Positions 49,526-58,035 of a stretch of 64,000 nucleotides of DNA are shown here, in pieces. The notes beneath the pieces are model-generated. The model was not told where the DNA came from, ran no database searches, and worked only from the letters and a program-made list of their open reading frames with translations. The first letter of the stretch is position 1; every line of letters starts with the position of its first letter. Position numbers and translations under genes: made by a program. This DNA is from Fidelibacterota bacterium (GTDB taxonomy: Bacteria > Pseudomonadota > Alphaproteobacteria > Rhodospirillales > Rhodospirillaceae), in the NCBI GenBank assembly GCA_947476275.1, contig CANJPQ010000006.1:102788-166787 (forward strand), given 5' to 3'.

Positions 49526-50622
49526 TGGCACCGCGCGGTCTTCTGTTTGCGGCGCTGTTTGCTGTCGCTCTGCCGGTTCTGGCCGCGTCCGAGGCGGCAC
49601 CTCCGGCGCAGGTGACGCTGCGCGCCCAAGGCTATGGGTCAATGCTCGCCGACAGCAAGGGCATGACCCTCTACACCAATTCGAAAGACCAGGTCGGGGG
49701 CAAGTCGACCTGCGTGGCCGAGTGCGCGAAAACATGGCCGCCCGTGCTCGCGCCGGATGACGCGGCAGCCTTCGGCGAATGGACGCTGGTGCCGCGCGCC
49801 AACACTACGCGCCAGTGGGCCTTTCGCGGCAAACCGCTCTACACCTACAGTCGCGATGTCGCGCCGGGCGATCAGAACGGCGATGAGATGCTGCAGCAGT
49901 GGTCTGTTGCCGTGAAATACGTTGCGACACCGCCAGGATTTTCAATCTCGAAAACCGCCAACGGTCATCTGCTCGTCGATCAGAAGCGCATGACGCTTTA
50001 CGTGTCGAAGGCGGATGGCGAAAACAAATCCAAGTGCATGGAGGCATGTGCGCGCGTGTGGCCGCCGGTCGAGGCCTGGCAGATCGCAGGGGGGAAGATC
50101 GCCGCCGATTGGTCGATCGTTGAACGCGGTGACGGCACCCGGCAGTGGGCGTACAAGGGAAAGCCGCTGTATCGCTATGCCCGCGACTTCGGCCCGAACG
50201 AGACCGCCGGCGACCAACTGGACGGCCATGCCATCGTCGTACTTCAACCGCCGCCGCAGAACCCGCCGTGGGTCACCTCCCACCAATCGGACGGCGGCGA
50301 GATCCTGGCCGATGCGGCCGGCAAAACCCTTTACGCCCTCGACCTATCGCGCCCCCCGGCCTTCGTGATCGGCTTTGCCAAGCCAATGGATGCGGCCCAC
50401 AACTGGCGTCCGGTTGAGGCCGCGGCCGATGCTCAACCAGTCGGGTTCTGGTCGGTCACAAAGCGCGAAGATGGTACGCGGCAGTGGGCCTACAAGGACA
50501 TGCCGCTGTTCACCAATGTCCGCGACAAGGAGCCCGGCGACCTCAACGGCGTGCGCAGAATGGATTGGTACTGGCGCACCATCATGAAGAACGGCCAGTC
50601 GTTGCCCGGCTCCGGCCTGTAG
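49525..50622 (+). CDS. Lipoprotein_15 repeat protein LP15b
   Basis: This 365-residue secreted protein has signal peptide MAPRGLLFAALFAVALPVLAASEA. Three COG4315-type repeats carry GMTLYTNSKD, RMTLYVSKAD and GKTLYALDLS blocks, each of the first two with a C-x3-C pair followed by WPP (STCVAECAKTWPP, SKCMEACARVWPP). The second halves read TRQWAFRGKPLYTYSRD, TRQWAYKGKPLYRYARD and TRQWAYKDMPLFTNVRD. It is paralogous to LP15a and, as there, directly follows the X gene. The third repeat has lost its Cys. Function is unknown. Confidence 0.85.
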   Translation: MAPRGLLFAALFAVALPVLAASEAAPPAQVTLRAQGYGSMLADSKGMTLYTNSKDQVGGKSTCVAECAKTWPPVLAPDDAAAFGEWTLVPRANTTRQWAFRGKPLYTYSRDVAPGDQNGDEMLQQWSVAVKYVATPPGFSISKTANGHLLVDQKRMTLYVSKADGENKSKCMEACARVWPPVEAWQIAGGKIAADWSIVERGDGTRQWAYKGKPLYRYARDFGPNETAGDQLDGHAIVVLQPPPQNPPWVTSHQSDGGEILADAAGKTLYALDLSRPPAFVIGFAKPMDAAHNWRPVEAAADAQPVGFWSVTKREDGTRQWAYKDMPLFTNVRDKEPGDLNGVRRMDWYWRTIMKNGQSLPGSGL

Positions 50623-50799
50623 CCGCGCGGTTGCGCCCTCGGCAGGGCCCGCACCGGAACTTTCTCCCGTACGTGCCGTTGTCGAGATGGCGCTCGGCTG
50701 CGACTTCGCGCAGCCGGCTCTCGCCGGGTCTTCACCCGCGCGCTGAGCATGTAACATCCGACATAAGCGTTGGGTGCGCTTCCCTCTGCACCCGCCTAC

Positions 50800-52671
50800 T
50801 CAGTCAGCCAATGCACCCGCTGCGCTGGGGTCCTCCCGTTTTGATACAGGCGCCGCCAGCGGCTTGCCGACGAACCCGTGGGCGACCACCAACTCCTGGT
50901 TCTCCGCGTTTGCCGGGGCCATCTTGACCACCCCCGTCACTTTGACCGACTTGCCGTTAAATTTGGCGGTGCGGTTGTGGCTGGTGGTGATGGAGTAGAA
51001 GGCGCCTAGGGTCGGAATGTTATCCTTATCTGGATACAACACCGCAGCCGCGCCGCCGTAGCCATTGTGACCTGCGGCGCGCGGCGCGTACCAGATCGCA
51101 CCGTCACGGGTGATCGTTACCTTCGGCTGATCGGTCCGCTCCGGGATCGGATAGACCGTGAACTTCTCGGTCGCCTCGTTGAACCGCACCATGTAGTTGT
51201 CGGTGCTCGCCCAGATATTCCCCTTCTCGTCGTCCCAGGCGTCATAGGGGGTTGAGAAGTCGATCGGCAGATCGCGTTCGATCGTCTCACCGGTTTTGGG
51301 ATCGAGACGTCCGAGCTTGCCCTTCTTCCCGGTGGACCCATAAACGCCGTACCAGATGATGTCATTCCGATCGACGCCAAGGCGGCGCATCTGCGCCGGT
51401 GACGACTTGATCGGATAGCGTTTGAATTGCTTGGTCGCCGGATCGAAGGAGCCGATGAAAGCGGTGTGGTACTCGACCCACCAAATCCGGTCCTTGCTAT
51501 CGATCGTCAGACCGTAAGGCCGCGCGCGCGCTTCCGGCTCCTCATAGTAAGTGATCTTGTCCGTTGCGCGATCCCACTTGCCGATCTTGTTGCCGAGCAG
51601 CATCGAGAACCACAGATCGCCCTTGGAATCGAACACCGGCGTGTGGCCGTAGACGCCTTGCGTGGGCGCCTTGTAAAGGTCCTGCAGGCCCGTCTTCGGA
51701 TCGAGGTGACCGAGAAGCACATCGTCTCCGGCCCACCACACCGTGCCGTCAAAGTCCACGGTGATGCCGTGCGGCAAGTTGCCCTTTTCCGGGACAGGAT
51801 AGTCCTTCGTCTCACCTGTGCGCGGATCGACCTTGACGATCGCCGCCGTGGGCTTGTGACCGCGATCGGTCGCGTAGACGTTTCCGTCCCGGTCGAAATG
51901 GACTTCCTGCGTCCAGCGCTTCGGCTGATCCTTGGTGTTCAAGAAGCGATACTCGATGTACTGCGCTTTCGACAGCGCGGCGGGATCGAGCATCGGTTCG
52001 TTCTCCTGCTTGACCACACGCGGCTTCGCATCGGCGCCGAAATTGGTTGAGAGATAGTCGAGCACGAGCTTGCGGTCATCAGCGCTCAGCCACGATGGCG
52101 GGAACATCGACGGCCCCTTCTCGATCCCGTACTTCCGGAAAGCCGCGCCTTCGGTCATGTAGGTGATCATCAGATCCCAGCCGTCGCGATCCAGGAATCT
52201 GTTCTGCAGGAAATTCACGCCGTGGCACACCATGCAGGTGCGCTCGACGACGGCGCGTCCCGGGGCCGGCGGATAAACCTTGTCATAGGGCTCGATGTCG
52301 TAGTCGTCCATCGCACGACCGCCGACATAGTTGGGCTTGGCGGGGACGGCTTTCGGCGACAGATCAGCCTTGGCATGCGCGTTCGCGGCAATGTCCAGTG
52401 TCACGGGCGCCATATCCAGGCCGTCCTTGCGGACGGTGACCTCATATTTTCCGGGAAGTAGGTCAACAGCGCGGTACTGCCCATCTACGGCGAACACAGC
52501 GTAACCGACGTGTTTGTCGGTATTGTAGATGTACACCGGGACAATCGCGGATTTCGCACCTGCGACATTTCCGGAAATCTCGGCCAGGCCGGGCAATGTT
52601 TTGGCGTGCAATGGCAAGGCGACAGCCAAGCTGATGGCCAGGACGCTTGCGAGTGTTCCGATAGAACGCAT
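50800..52671 (-). CDS. Vgb-like beta-propeller protein with regulatory domain and haem c motif, copy 2
   Basis: This 623-residue exported protein has signal peptide 1-23, a carboxypeptidase-regulatory-like sandwich (25-105), haem motif CMVCH (Cys146, Cys149, His150), and then a Vgb-type propeller with repeats such as GNVYATDRGHKPTAAIVKVDPRTG. The architecture equals 23056-24732 though sequence identity is low. The C-terminal 80 residues extend beyond the propeller (NRTAKFNGKSVKVTGVVKMAP). It is divergent from a small Ig-like gene and lies next to X2/LP15b. Lyase activity is not supported by the cytochrome fusion; periplasmic redox chemistry is more likely. Confidence 0.87.
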   Translation of the reverse strand: MRSIGTLASVLAISLAVALPLHAKTLPGLAEISGNVAGAKSAIVPVYIYNTDKHVGYAVFAVDGQYRAVDLLPGKYEVTVRKDGLDMAPVTLDIAANAHAKADLSPKAVPAKPNYVGGRAMDDYDIEPYDKVYPPAPGRAVVERTCMVCHGVNFLQNRFLDRDGWDLMITYMTEGAAFRKYGIEKGPSMFPPSWLSADDRKLVLDYLSTNFGADAKPRVVKQENEPMLDPAALSKAQYIEYRFLNTKDQPKRWTQEVHFDRDGNVYATDRGHKPTAAIVKVDPRTGETKDYPVPEKGNLPHGITVDFDGTVWWAGDDVLLGHLDPKTGLQDLYKAPTQGVYGHTPVFDSKGDLWFSMLLGNKIGKWDRATDKITYYEEPEARARPYGLTIDSKDRIWWVEYHTAFIGSFDPATKQFKRYPIKSSPAQMRRLGVDRNDIIWYGVYGSTGKKGKLGRLDPKTGETIERDLPIDFSTPYDAWDDEKGNIWASTDNYMVRFNEATEKFTVYPIPERTDQPKVTITRDGAIWYAPRAAGHNGYGGAAAVLYPDKDNIPTLGAFYSITTSHNRTAKFNGKSVKVTGVVKMAPANAENQELVVAHGFVGKPLAAPVSKREDPSAAGALAD

Positions 52672-52778
52672 GATGGCTTATCCCCCGATCTCCGACGCGC
52701 CCGCGCGCGAATGAAACGCAGGCGCGCCCGAAAGATTGAGCCGTTTCAGGCCATGACGCAAGTCCGAGGCCACCAGCC

Positions 52779-52809
52779 TTGCGGATATCCATCCCCTAAG
52801 CTTTATAAT
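52779..52809 (+). promoter_or_regulatory. Promoter TTGCGG-19-TATAAT for the small Ig-like gene
   Basis: TATAAT (52804-52809) is a perfect -10. TTGCGG 19 bases upstream is a fair -35. It reads toward the gene at 52888. A 20-base-spaced direct repeat GAGGACTCGCT follows at 52828 and 52848, just before the coding region. Confidence 0.55.
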
Positions 52810-52887
52810 AGATAGATTGAGTGGGGGGAGGACTCGCTGGATGAGATGAGGACTCGCTCCATCACAGTCAATTCCGGCCAATGCCTC

Positions 52888-53337
52888 GTGATACGCCGCC
52901 TCTCAAAAGCCGCCCTTGCACTGGTATTCGCGTTCAGCACTTCCGCTGCGCGCGCCGATGGCGATGAGTTTTTCGCTTCGACCCTTCGCACCGTTGGCAG
53001 TGAAGCCAAGAACGGCTTTATGGGGAATGTCAAAGACGAAGACGGCCGCCTTCTACAAGACGCCGTCCTTACGGTTCTGGTCAAAGTGCCAGCCGATGGC
53101 GGATCCGTCGACGTGACGTACAAGTCATTCACCAATGTTCTGGGCCGCTATCGCACGCTCGACGCCGCCGACGTGGTCGCCGTCATTCAGGGGACCGATG
53201 TGGAACTGAAGCCCGGGGACGTAAAGCTGGTCGGCGTCGCAAAGGACGGCTACGCGCAAGTCAGACGGCTTGACCGAAGCCGCGCCGGACAAACCGTACG
53301 CGAGGTCGACTTCGTGATGAAGAAGGTTGGGAACTGA
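52888..53337 (+). CDS. Small secreted Ig-like protein, copy 2
   Basis: This 149-residue exported protein has signal IRRLSKAALALVFAFSTSAARA followed by DGDEFF, aligning with ARADGDDYF of the copy at 22661. The mature part is a beta-sandwich (GFMGNVKDEDGRLLQDAVLTVLVKV ... GRYRTLDAADVVAVIQ ... KDGYAQVRRL). The GTG at 52888 gives a normal signal peptide; an ATG 42 bases upstream (52846) is the alternative. It is divergent from the second Vgb-like gene, while copy 1 lies directly downstream of its Vgb-like gene. Confidence 0.72.
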   Translation: MIRRLSKAALALVFAFSTSAARADGDEFFASTLRTVGSEAKNGFMGNVKDEDGRLLQDAVLTVLVKVPADGGSVDVTYKSFTNVLGRYRTLDAADVVAVIQGTDVELKPGDVKLVGVAKDGYAQVRRLDRSRAGQTVREVDFVMKKVGN

Positions 53338-53360
53338 CCGTGGCGCCGTCGCACGGCTGA

Positions 53361-53804
53361 CTATCGGCCTTCGACGTCCAGGGTAAAGTCGATATTGCCG
53401 CGGGTTGCGTGGCTGTATGGGCAAACCTTTTCGTGCGCCTCGTCGACAAGCGCCTTGAGTTCATCCGTCGGCATCGACGCAAGCGCGACCTTCATGGCAA
53501 CCGCAATCCCAAACCCGCCGCCCTCGCGCGGCCCAATCGTGGTCGTGCACGTGATCGTCGCGGCGGACGCGTCCTTCTTCTTTTGCTTGGCGACAAAGTC
53601 CAGCGCGCCGCCGAAGCAGGCCGCGTAGCCGACGGCAAAGAGATGTTCTGGCGTGGTGGTATTGGGCAGGCCGGGACCACCCATCTCCTTACGGACCGAT
53701 AGGTTGACGCTGACAGACCCGTCCGTCGTTTCGGAATGACCGTTGCGACCGCCAGTGCTGTTGGCCACAGCACTCACCAGAGGCTTAATCGTATAAGCAG
53801 GCAT
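53361..53804 (-). CDS. ohr: Organic hydroperoxide resistance protein (Ohr/OsmC)
   Basis: This 147-residue thiol peroxidase reduces organic hydroperoxides. The two catalytic Cys are in AACFGGALDFVA and EKVCPYSHATRGNI, and the Arg of SVSVNLSVRKEMGG is in place. The PEHLFAVGYAACF and CPYSHATRGN spelling is that of Ohr rather than OsmC. No ohrR regulator is adjacent. It is the first of a run of stress-related genes from here to 62.8 kb. Confidence 0.93.
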   Translation of the reverse strand: MPAYTIKPLVSAVANSTGGRNGHSETTDGSVSVNLSVRKEMGGPGLPNTTTPEHLFAVGYAACFGGALDFVAKQKKKDASAATITCTTTIGPREGGGFGIAVAMKVALASMPTDELKALVDEAHEKVCPYSHATRGNIDFTLDVEGR

Positions 53805-53917
53805 CGAAAATCTCCTCGCGTCTCAAGCATGCAATGAAAGGCAATGTCGGTAACACTACGGGCTCTCTCACCATTGCGGCGAGATGTGAACATGACATTT
53901 TGGCTCGTCTCGCGTTC

Positions 53918-54613
53918 CTACGGGAGGCCCCGGACCATATTGAACGGGGTGCCATCCACGCTGCCGTGAACGACCTGACCGTTCTCTATTCCGCGGTCCA
54001 AATAGAACAGCGTCGTCGGCGTGAGGGTGAGATTCATCTCAAGCCGTCGGAGCTTAGCGGAAACCCGCGAGATCACGTTACAGCCCCCGTTCTTCAATTC
54101 GGCCTTGAAAACGGACGGTCCCGCCTTTCGACCGAGCACGGGGCAATCGAGGACGTCCTGCGGCTGGGGAACGAGCGTCACGTTTCGCTGCTTCTCGGCA
54201 TTCAAATGCAGATCGAGAAAGCGTTCCGGGTCCGCGATCCGCACAAACTGCCAAACCAACGTGTTTAGCTTCCGGTCGGGGTAGACCACCACGATGTGCT
54301 CTCCACCCAGCCAAAGCTCCCCGTCGCGATAGATGCGCATGTAGAAGAATGCGGCCTCCGGACCCGCGGAAAAGCCGGTGCAACATGCGCTCGGGCGCGC
54401 GACATGCGCGAAGAACTGTGCACGACGCCCAAGGCGCAAGTTCTCAGGCAATCCGGCCGCATTCTGATCGGCGGATTGCTGAACATTGTCGTAGGTACCC
54501 GGCAGCAGGGTAATCAGCTCTTGTATTTCGTTTGCGAGATCATCTGCCGCAACGTGCGCCGGCATGGCACTGAGCGCCAACAGCACCATCATGATTTTCA
54601 TGCCGAATCTCAT
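53918..54613 (-). CDS. CpcT/CpeT-like chromophore-lyase-family protein, exported
   Basis: This 231-residue protein has a signal peptide (hydrophobic 6-20). The opening LANEIQELITLLPGTYDNVQQS and the middle AFFYMRIYRDGELWLGGEHIVVVYPD match the CpcT/CpeT family, which in cyanobacteria attaches bilins to phycobiliproteins. Non-photosynthetic bacteria carry uncharacterised members such as this. Cys pair ACCTGF near 77 and two further Cys may form disulfides. A phycobilin role should not be inferred. It precedes a repeat-protein gene on the same strand. Confidence 0.75.
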   Translation of the reverse strand: MRFGMKIMMVLLALSAMPAHVAADDLANEIQELITLLPGTYDNVQQSADQNAAGLPENLRLGRRAQFFAHVARPSACCTGFSAGPEAAFFYMRIYRDGELWLGGEHIVVVYPDRKLNTLVWQFVRIADPERFLDLHLNAEKQRNVTLVPQPQDVLDCPVLGRKAGPSVFKAELKNGGCNVISRVSAKLRRLEMNLTLTPTTLFYLDRGIENGQVVHGSVDGTPFNMVRGLP

Positions 54614-54623
54614 GACAATCGGA

Positions 54624-54956
54624 TCACACCAGGCGATCGACCTTTGTGCCGCGATGCGACGCGCGGGCTGCCGCTTGCGCCTTCACGTCGCTTGCGGTGT
54701 CTGCCTGGCGCCGAACGAAGGCAGCGTCATCACGGGATTTGGCGCGCTGTGCTTCGATGTCGCTCGCAACATCGGCTTGGCGCTGCGCGACCACGGCCTG
54801 ATTTTGATATCTGGTCCGCTGGAGTTTCTTGTCGCTTGCGGACTCGATCTGGCGCTGCACGTCGGCGGCCTGAGTCTGGGACTTCGTGCGCTGGAGTTTG
54901 TTGAAACTCAGTATCTCGGCTTGGCGGTTCAAGGCAGCCGTAGAGTCGATGGCCAT
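54624..54956 (-). CDS. Small protein built of exact 24-residue repeats
   Basis: This 110-residue, highly charged protein is made of four units with a strict 24-residue period: the RQ pair recurs at 11-12, 35-36, 59-60 and 83-84. Unit text is ESASDKKLQRTRYQNQAVVAQRQ and variants (EILSFNKLQRTKSQTQAADVQRQ, ADVASDIEAQRAKSRDDAAFVRRQ). It should be a continuous helix or coiled coil. No cysteines, no signal peptide. I recognise no family. It lies 10 bases upstream of the CpeT-like gene and may be co-transcribed with it. Confidence 0.75.
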   Translation of the reverse strand: MAIDSTAALNRQAEILSFNKLQRTKSQTQAADVQRQIESASDKKLQRTRYQNQAVVAQRQADVASDIEAQRAKSRDDAAFVRRQADTASDVKAQAAARASHRGTKVDRLV

Positions 54957-55211
54957 GGAGAGCGTCCCTCGCGTTCAGGGCATACCATGAGCCTCGGTGC
55001 GGTCGCCGCCAACCCCGATTTCGTGCTCCCGCTATGTCCGCTTAGCCGAGTCACTTGCGAGACAAGTGCGTCAATTTCGTTAGATCAAGGGCTTAGCGGC
55101 AATGACACGGCTGCCTTGTTGGCGCGGCCGGCGCGGCGCAACCGCCCCTGCGGAAGACGCAGCAGGTCGGTACCCGTGCGCACTCAAGGGGCAACTTGTC
55201 GCCGCAACCGC

Positions 55212-56804
55212 CTATTCGCGATCGGCGAGAACGGCCTTTTTCAGCGCGTCGCAAAGCGTCTTCATCACTTTGATGCGGGCGTGCTTCTTGCAGTTACCTT
55301 CAACGATCGTCCATGGGGACGATGGCGTACTCGTCCGCTCGACCATTTCGTCAACCGCGCGCGAATAGTCATCCCATTTCGCACGATTTCTCCAATCCTC
55401 GGGAGTGAGCTTCCAGGATTTCAGGGAGCTCTTTTCCCGCTCCTTGAATCGACGGTGCTGTTCGTCCTTGTCGATATGGACCCAGAATTTAACGACCACC
55501 AAGCCGCTTGCTGATAGTTGCTCCTCGAACTCGCGAATTTCCGTATAAGCGCGCTGCCATTCATCGACTTGTGCGAAGTTTTCCACGCGTTCGACGAGGA
55601 CACGACCATACCAGCTGCGATCGAATATCGCGATTCTACCGGCTCGCGGCAGCTGGCGCCAGAAACGCCAAAGGTAGTGGCGCGCCCGCTCCTCGTCGGT
55701 CGGAGCTGCAATTGGTATCACGCGATAGTCGCGCGCATCCATTGCAGCAGTCAGGCGCCGAATGGCGCCGCCCTTCCCCGCAGCATCCGGCCCTTCGAAC
55801 AACACGAGCGCCGACTTTCCCGCGAAATGGAGTTTCCTGCATAGGTCGCCCAATTCGGCGCGCGAATCCTGTATCGCCGTATGATAGGCCTTGTCGGTCA
55901 GCGACAGGGACATATCGAGTTTATCGAGAATGGTAGGCTGTCGCGCAGCGCTTCGCTTCGACGCAGCTGCGTCGAGGCTTCCATTCTTCCCGCGCGCCGC
56001 CGACTCTTGCTCCGCCGGCGCCGCCCGCAACTCTGCATCGCGCACGCGGTTGGTTCGCTCGCGCGCCTTTTCTGCCAGCTTGCGCCTGTTCGAACGCAGT
56101 CGGATGTGGGCTTTTAGCGCATCGCGAATCGTGGTCAGGATTTCGAGGGTTCGATATCGCGCATCCAGGCCATCGATGATGATCCACGGTGCCGCGGCGA
56201 CATTGGTCTTTTTAATAGCAATCTCATTTGCGCGCTCGAATGCGCGATTGTGCTTGAAGTGCTTCCAATCGCTTTTGCTGATGCGCCAAGCATCGGTCTT
56301 GCTCTTCTGCAGCTTCTTCATCACCTTCTTCTGGTCTGCCTCGTCCATGTGCATCCAGAATTTCAGAAGCAGCACACCATCGTCGGTCAAGGTACGTTCG
56401 AACGCCGCAATGCGCTTCAACGCCTGGAAGTATGTCGGCTTGTCGATCCGATCGTAGACGAAGTCCTGAACCCGTTGGTGATACCAACTCCCGAGCGTTA
56501 GCCCTATTCGACCTCTGGGAGGCAAGTCGCGCCAGAAGCGCCAATACTCCGGGCGCTCGCGCTCTTCGTCGGACGGCGGGCCGTAAGCATGGGTCTCGAT
56601 CCAGCGCGGATCCATCCATTCATTGATCGTATTCAGCGCCTCCGTCTTGCCGGCAACCGCGGCACCCGCAAACAGCAAGACGACAGGGAAATCCTGCGAT
56701 TTGAGTTGCTCCTGAAGCTGGAGAAGTTCGGCGCGCAAGCCTACGGCGACGCGATCAAAGTGCTCCTTTGAGACCTTGTGCTCGACCTTGGTCACTAGAG
56801 CCAT
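55212..56804 (-). CDS. pap: Polyphosphate:AMP phosphotransferase (fused double PPK2)
   Basis: This 530-residue protein has two PPK2 kinase domains. The C-terminal one (290-530) has a full Walker A (GPDAAGKGGA, 338-347), FDRSWYGRVL and VKFWVHIDKDEQ. It should move phosphate from polyphosphate to AMP, making ADP. The N-terminal one (1-240) has an altered loop (AGAAVAGKTEA) and GSWYHQRV in place of DRSWYGR, lacking the catalytic Asp, and is probably structural, as in known PAP enzymes. The upstream region carries an FNR-like box. It is oriented with the CYTH gene in the same direction. Confidence 0.92.
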   Translation of the reverse strand: MALVTKVEHKVSKEHFDRVAVGLRAELLQLQEQLKSQDFPVVLLFAGAAVAGKTEALNTINEWMDPRWIETHAYGPPSDEERERPEYWRFWRDLPPRGRIGLTLGSWYHQRVQDFVYDRIDKPTYFQALKRIAAFERTLTDDGVLLLKFWMHMDEADQKKVMKKLQKSKTDAWRISKSDWKHFKHNRAFERANEIAIKKTNVAAAPWIIIDGLDARYRTLEILTTIRDALKAHIRLRSNRRKLAEKARERTNRVRDAELRAAPAEQESAARGKNGSLDAAASKRSAARQPTILDKLDMSLSLTDKAYHTAIQDSRAELGDLCRKLHFAGKSALVLFEGPDAAGKGGAIRRLTAAMDARDYRVIPIAAPTDEERARHYLWRFWRQLPRAGRIAIFDRSWYGRVLVERVENFAQVDEWQRAYTEIREFEEQLSASGLVVVKFWVHIDKDEQHRRFKEREKSSLKSWKLTPEDWRNRAKWDDYSRAVDEMVERTSTPSSPWTIVEGNCKKHARIKVMKTLCDALKKAVLADRE

Positions 56805-56942
56805 GACGATCCCCTACGTTGGAAACGGCGTTGGGCCTCATCCCGCTCATGATTGGCACGAAGCAGAGAATCCCGGCGGGCATGGGATTGAAGTCGGAAG
56901 GCCCTCATGGCCTCATACTAAGACGCCCGTCCGTGAGCGCCC

Positions 56943-56956
56943 GTGACATAGGTCAA
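56943..56956 (-). promoter_or_regulatory. FNR/FixK-like box GTGAC-N4-GTCAA
   Basis: GTGACATAGGTCAA matches the FNR/FixK consensus TTGAY-N4-RTCAA except for the first base. It lies about 140 bases before the polyphosphate:AMP phosphotransferase start, in a 229-base spacer. Low-oxygen control of this gene is therefore possible. Confidence 0.45.
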
Positions 56957-57033
56957 AATTGTTACAGGGTGCGGACCGGCCGACCTTCCAGAGGGCAGAA
57001 GGATGCAGGGGCTCGCCTGTGCCGGCGCGCGAT

Positions 57034-57735
57034 TCAACACGCGGCATTGAGACGCGGCGTGGCGGGACTTTCTACAGGTGTCGTGACGAGAGAGTAGCCG
57101 CGCTCGGCCTTGCTCTGGTTGCCGGGGACGAGACGATAGTTCGCCTGCAAAATACGCGCGAATTCGAAAAGACCTGCTTCGGGTCCCGCAACCAGCTCTA
57201 GTTCGACTTCCGCCAATGGCGCACTTCGGACGGCCGTCTCAATACTCCCCACATCGAGACACATTGTAAGAACCGTCGGCGATATTGACGGCGGCTGCGT
57301 GAAACCGATCTCGTAAGTGGTGCGTTGGAATCGTGTCACGAAGACGGCATGGAGCGTATCGAACGCCGTACGAACTGCATCAAAGGCGTCCCCCGCTGGA
57401 ATCGCCTTTATGTCCGGAGCCCCGGAGTCCACACGCTGCTCCCACTCCTCGCGCCGAAAGAGCCCTTCAACCGCATGCTTTCGGACCTTGAGACACTGTG
57501 TCCAGCAATCGCCGTCCCAACGCACACGCAGGGTGTAGCCGGCCTTCTTAAGCGCGAAGCATGGGGTGTCAAAGTAGCAGTTAACGAGTTCCCGCGGCTC
57601 CTGTGCGGCGATCGTATATTCCCGAAGAAGCGTTCCGTCGGCGATGGCCGAGAGGACCTCAGGCGAGGTCAACATCTTGAACTCGATCTCGATCGCGGGG
57701 CCGATCGGGGTGCGCGGTTGTTCGATCGGGTTCAT
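57034..57735 (-). CDS. CYTH-domain triphosphatase-like protein
   Basis: This 233-residue protein of the triphosphate tunnel metalloenzyme superfamily has the ExExK signature EIEFK (16-20), CYFDTPCFALKKAGYTLRVRWDG and KAERGYSL, which place acidic and basic side chains in the tunnel. Family members hydrolyse inorganic tripolyphosphate or act as adenylate cyclases (CyaB). Its position upstream of polyphosphate:AMP phosphotransferase on the same strand supports a polyphosphate-related role. The ATG at 57735 was preferred over a frame 34 residues longer. Confidence 0.88.
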   Translation of the reverse strand: MNPIEQPRTPIGPAIEIEFKMLTSPEVLSAIADGTLLREYTIAAQEPRELVNCYFDTPCFALKKAGYTLRVRWDGDCWTQCLKVRKHAVEGLFRREEWEQRVDSGAPDIKAIPAGDAFDAVRTAFDTLHAVFVTRFQRTTYEIGFTQPPSISPTVLTMCLDVGSIETAVRSAPLAEVELELVAGPEAGLFEFARILQANYRLVPGNQSKAERGYSLVTTPVESPATPRLNAAC

Positions 57736-58035
57736 CGGGGGCAACAGAGGATTTTTCCCTGGGCGCCGCCGGGTACGCCGAATGCAAGTGATAAGCAATT
57801 GCCGACTAGCGCCAGCGTGATCCGGCACTGATGGCACATGGGGCGGCGGAGATGTCGTTGCTGGTGCACGCTACGCAGGCCTGTGATCCGGGAGCAGTCA
57901 CGGACTTGACGAAGTACAGAGGCGCCGGACCGCGCACCTGCAACAAAACTATCTCGATAACTTCTTGCCGTCTTTGCTTCAGGTCAAACCAGCCGGAAGC
58001 TCTTGGATCTAAATTGTCAGGGGGAATCGCGTGCC

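Noticed and set aside
55052..55068. Palindrome CACTTG-CGAGA-CAAGTG upstream of the repeat-protein gene
   Set aside because: A 6-base arm palindrome is short for a GC-rich genome and no promoter elements fit around it.
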